From the NCBI GenBank assembly GCA_002782605.1, contig PFIF01000291.1, positions 3,322 to 10,382 on the forward strand: 7,061 bases of DNA, read 5' to 3'. This DNA comes from Deltaproteobacteria bacterium CG_4_8_14_3_um_filter_43_13. Lineage in GTDB: Bacteria; Desulfobacterota; UBA8473. The translations under genes and the position numbers were made by a program. Position 1 is the first letter of the stretch. The number at the start of each line of letters is the position of its first letter. The notes below the pieces were generated by a model. The model made no database searches. It was not told the origin of the DNA and worked only from the letters and a program-made list of their open reading frames with translations. Positions 5,014 to 7,061 of the stretch are shown here, one piece after another.

Positions 5014-5418
5014 GTGACTGAAATTAATCGGCAAGCAGTATTAAAAATTTGCAAAGATTTTGGTCTTTCATTCGTTGTTTTATTTGGCTCTAAGGCAACC
5101 CGTAGAAAAGGATTTAAGGACGACTATGATATTGGTGTTCTTGCCTTCCATAGAGGGAGAAAAGAAGCAAAACAGGTGGAATTGATATGTAGATTCTCTC
5201 AATTGTTGGAAACTGATAACCTTGATTTAGTCATCCTGAACTTTGCTCATCCACTCCTGCAATATGAAGTAGCCCAAGAAGCGAAACTTCTCTGCGAGGT
5301 TGAGGAAGGTTCGTTCGATAGATTTCGCTGGCGCGCCATTCAAAGCTGGAATGACAACAAGAAGTTTAATAACCTCAATATGGATTACATTGAAGGCTAT
5401 CTTAACGAGGTAAAGTGA
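5014..5418 (+). CDS. mntA: MntA-type adenylyltransferase antitoxin (pair 2)
   Basis: The product has 134 residues from GTG 5014, or 140 if TTG 4996 is used. The nucleotidyltransferase core is intact: VVLFGS (G25, S26), ten residues, D37-Y38-D39 (GSx10DxD), and a third acidic residue D71 in NLDLVILN. The C-terminal helices (PLLQYEVAQEAKLLCEVEEGSFDRFRWRAIQSWNDNKKF) match the longer, classical MntA subfamily of type VII systems, which AMPylates the HepT tyrosine. The stop at 5416-5418 is one base before the TTG start of the partner gene, so the pair is translationally coupled. It is clearly distinct from the first MNT protein, with a longer C-terminal part. Confidence 0.93.
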   Translation: MTEINRQAVLKICKDFGLSFVVLFGSKATRRKGFKDDYDIGVLAFHRGRKEAKQVELICRFSQLLETDNLDLVILNFAHPLLQYEVAQEAKLLCEVEEGSFDRFRWRAIQSWNDNKKFNNLNMDYIEGYLNEVK

Positions 5419-5419
5419 T

Positions 5420-5854
5420 TTGATTAAACTTGACGTCATTAAATCCAAATTGAGCAAGTTAGTCGATTTCTTAAGAGAACTTGAGGAGGTAAAACCAGCT
5501 GGCCCATTCAGTGAATACAAGTCAACCCCAAGCATTAAGCGTTCTTGTGAGAGGCTGATTCAGCTCATCGTAGAAGTAGCCTCTGACATCAATAGCAACA
5601 TCGTTATTGGCTTAGGCCAACCCGCACCAAAGGACTATTACGATACCTTTATTAAGGCAGGCGAGATTAGGCTTATCTCCAAAACTTTGGCCAGAAAATT
5701 AGCCCCTTGGGCAGGGTTAAGGAATAGAATTGTTCACGAATACGAGGAAATCAAGGATAAACTGGTCTTCGACAGGATTGAACCAACGGTTACTAACTTC
5801 CGGAAATATGTCAGGGAGGTAAAAAAATTTGTCGAGGTTAAGGAGAGAAAGTAA
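5420..5854 (+). CDS. hepT: HepT-type HEPN (DUF86) ribonuclease toxin (pair 2)
   Basis: The product has 144 residues from TTG 5420; GAGG (5407-5410) lies 9 nt upstream, inside the mntA gene. The catalytic segment reads LAPWAGLRNRIVHEYEEI with R101, H106 and Y108 forming the full RX4HXY motif. The run YYDTFIKAGEIRLISKTLARKLAP just before it is the typical second helix pair of classical HepT. Family members are RNases reported to damage tRNA, inactive once MntA has AMPylated the motif tyrosine. All key residues in both partners are present, so this looks like a functional module. It separates the peptidase gene from the nucleotidyltransferase gene. Confidence 0.94.
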   Translation: MIKLDVIKSKLSKLVDFLRELEEVKPAGPFSEYKSTPSIKRSCERLIQLIVEVASDINSNIVIGLGQPAPKDYYDTFIKAGEIRLISKTLARKLAPWAGLRNRIVHEYEEIKDKLVFDRIEPTVTNFRKYVREVKKFVEVKERK

Positions 5855-5860
5855 TTGGAA

Positions 5861-5893
5861 ATGGAAACAAAGGAAAAGAATAAACTGTCATGA
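5861..5893 (+). other. Possible 10-codon mini-ORF coupled to the downstream start
   Basis: ATG 5861 opens METKEKNKLS and stops at TGA 5891-5893, overlapping ATG 5890 of the next gene as ATGA. AAGGAGAG (5840-5847) lies 13 nt before it. It could serve as a leader that delivers ribosomes to the next gene, whose own start lacks a good ribosome site. It could equally be the displaced N terminus of that gene after a 1-nt frameshift. A chance ORF is also possible. Confidence 0.25.
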
Positions 5894-7061
5894 GCTGGCT
5901 AAGGGAAGATAAGTTGTTGCTCCTTTGCTGTCAGACAGAAATTGGCGGTAAGGATAGAGATTGGTTAATTAAAATACAAAGAGATAAAATTGATTGGGAT
6001 TATTTGCTAAAAAAGGCGAGAGAAGAGGGGATCTCGCCTTTGGTTTCTATAAGGCTCCCAGAGATTGTACCAAACAGAGACGGTATCCCCAAATACGTGA
6101 CAGATGAATTAAGGAAAGATTATTATCTAAGTGCTACCAAAAACACCTTAATTTTTAATGAGACAGAAAACATACTTAATGTATTTAATGAAGCAGGGCT
6201 TCGGGTAATAGTCCTCAAAGGGGCGGCATTAGCTGAAACGGCATATAACAATTTGGCATTGAGGCCGATGTCTGATGTGGACCTGCTGGTAAAGAAAGAA
6301 GACCTCTTTAGCATTGATGAACAATTAAAGGGCATTGGGTACTTTCCATCTGATCGATCCGTTGATGATATTGATCTCTCATCAACATACCTAACTACCC
6401 TTGATTATAGAAACACCTCTGCCAACTCCCCTTCGTTTCATATCCATTGGCATTTTGTCAATTCTAGTATTCCAAATTATTCCTACATCCATAATATCGA
6501 AATGGAGGATATCTGGCAGGATGCAGAAAAGGTTAATATCGCCAATGTAGAAACACTGATTATGGCACCTCACCACCTTATCATTCACCTATCAGAACAC
6601 GCCCTGAGGGTTACCCATTCTTTAAGTAAACTCAGCCTTTTATGTGATATAAATGAGGCAATCAATTCTTATAAGGATAGATTGGACTGGGAAAGGCTTA
6701 TTAAATATAGCCTTAAATTCAAACTGGATAGAATGGTTTATATAAGCCTCTACTTTACCTCTAAATTTTTGACAGCAAAGATACCTGAAGGTGTTTTATT
6801 AAGGCTAAGACCAAAACATTTCAGCCTGGGTGAAAGGATATTCATAAATGCCATATCAAATAATGACCGACCTTCAGGCTTGAGCTATCTGGTTCATCTA
6901 TCCATGAACAGGGGATTATTCAGGAAGGTGAGATTTGTCGGGAGGACATTTTTCCCTCCCCGTCACATAATAGCCCAGAGGAGGTATATCCCCCAATCAA
7001 GGACAAGCTATAAGGATTATCTTCGTCGGATAAATGAGGTGTTTCTGCATTTTTTCAAGAT
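5890..7061 (+). CDS. NTP_transf_5-type nucleotidyltransferase (3' end outside window)
   Basis: There are 390 residues from ATG 5890 without a stop before the window ends, so the gene is 3'-partial though probably near full length for the family. The nucleotidyltransferase signature is VLKGAALAETAY (108-119, with K110-G111) followed by LRPMSDVDLLV (124-134, metal-binding D129/D131), the layout of 'uncharacterised nucleotidyltransferase' PF14907. A His-rich FHIHWHF segment follows in the place where the family usually has an 'x-H-W-x' element. The C-terminal half is helical (LIMAPHHLIIHLSEHAL, then KLSLLCDINEAI). Members occur in lasso peptide and other peptide-modification loci beside HPrK-like kinases, where they have been linked to further decoration of a phosphorylated C-terminal residue. 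That fits the neighbours here, but the substrate is unproven. The start has no strong ribosome site and may rely on coupling (ATGA). Confidence 0.92.
   Translation, partial: MSWLREDKLLLLCCQTEIGGKDRDWLIKIQRDKIDWDYLLKKAREEGISPLVSIRLPEIVPNRDGIPKYVTDELRKDYYLSATKNTLIFNETENILNVFNEAGLRVIVLKGAALAETAYNNLALRPMSDVDLLVKKEDLFSIDEQLKGIGYFPSDRSVDDIDLSSTYLTTLDYRNTSANSPSFHIHWHFVNSSIPNYSYIHNIEMEDIWQDAEKVNIANVETLIMAPHHLIIHLSEHALRVTHSLSKLSLLCDINEAINSYKDRLDWERLIKYSLKFKLDRMVYISLYFTSKFLTAKIPEGVLLRLRPKHFSLGERIFINAISNNDRPSGLSYLVHLSMNRGLFRKVRFVGRTFFPPRHIIAQRRYIPQSRTSYKDYLRRINEVFLHFFK

Noticed and set aside
6123..6588. Minus-strand ORFs inside the nucleotidyltransferase
   Set aside because: Shadows of a motif-bearing gene whose + frame is open to the end of the window.

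Overview
The window looks like accessory DNA from an environmental, probably Gram-negative, bacterium. It is moderately AT-rich, with Shine-Dalgarno sites, ATG/GTG/TTG starts and short REP-like spacers. No ribosomal or housekeeping gene is present, so the lineage cannot be fixed. From memory of similar gene sets I would think first of Nitrospirota, Desulfobacterota or anammox-type Planctomycetota, but that is only an impression. All supported genes are on the + strand.

Layout. 1-512: the 3' end of a probable DUF2442-type gene, a C-terminal scrap of a HicB-like gene, then an intact HicB-like gene with no HicA beside it. 513-709: a non-coding spacer dominated by a 161-bp element with 42-nt imperfect inverted arms. 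710-1819: a radical SAM/SPASM enzyme. 1949-2433: a type II antitoxin/toxin pair (RelE/ParE-type toxin). 2528-2695: a 55-residue Cys-containing peptide that looks like a RiPP precursor. 2765-3718: an HPr-kinase-like P-loop protein. 3748-4393: a first MNT/HEPN (MntA/HepT) pair. 4471-4977: an S24/S26 signal-peptidase-like protein. 5014-5854: a second, longer MntA/HepT pair. 5890-7061: an NTP_transf_5-type nucleotidyltransferase that runs off the window.

Interpretation. Leaving out the toxin-antitoxin genes, what remains is a radical SAM/SPASM maturase, a small precursor with a YxxP leader motif and three Cys, a serine-kinase homologue, a peptidase and a nucleotidyltransferase. This is the logic of a ribosomally synthesised, post-translationally modified peptide (RiPP) locus. 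HPrK-like kinases and NTP_transf_5-type proteins are known as tail-modifying enzymes of some lasso peptides (paeninodin, pseudomycoidin), where the C-terminal Ser is the target. The candidate precursor here also ends in Ser, but the window has a radical SAM enzyme and no lasso cyclase. A peptide-binding RRE/PqqD-like protein and an exporter are not seen and may lie downstream.

The second striking property is architecture. The biosynthetic genes alternate with toxin-antitoxin units (HicB-like; antitoxin-RelE/ParE; MntA-HepT; MntA-HepT), and small repeats sit at the 5' edges of three biosynthetic genes. Either the TA units stabilise a mobile peptide locus or the gaps are insertion hot spots. 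All functional statements are inferences from motifs and gene order.
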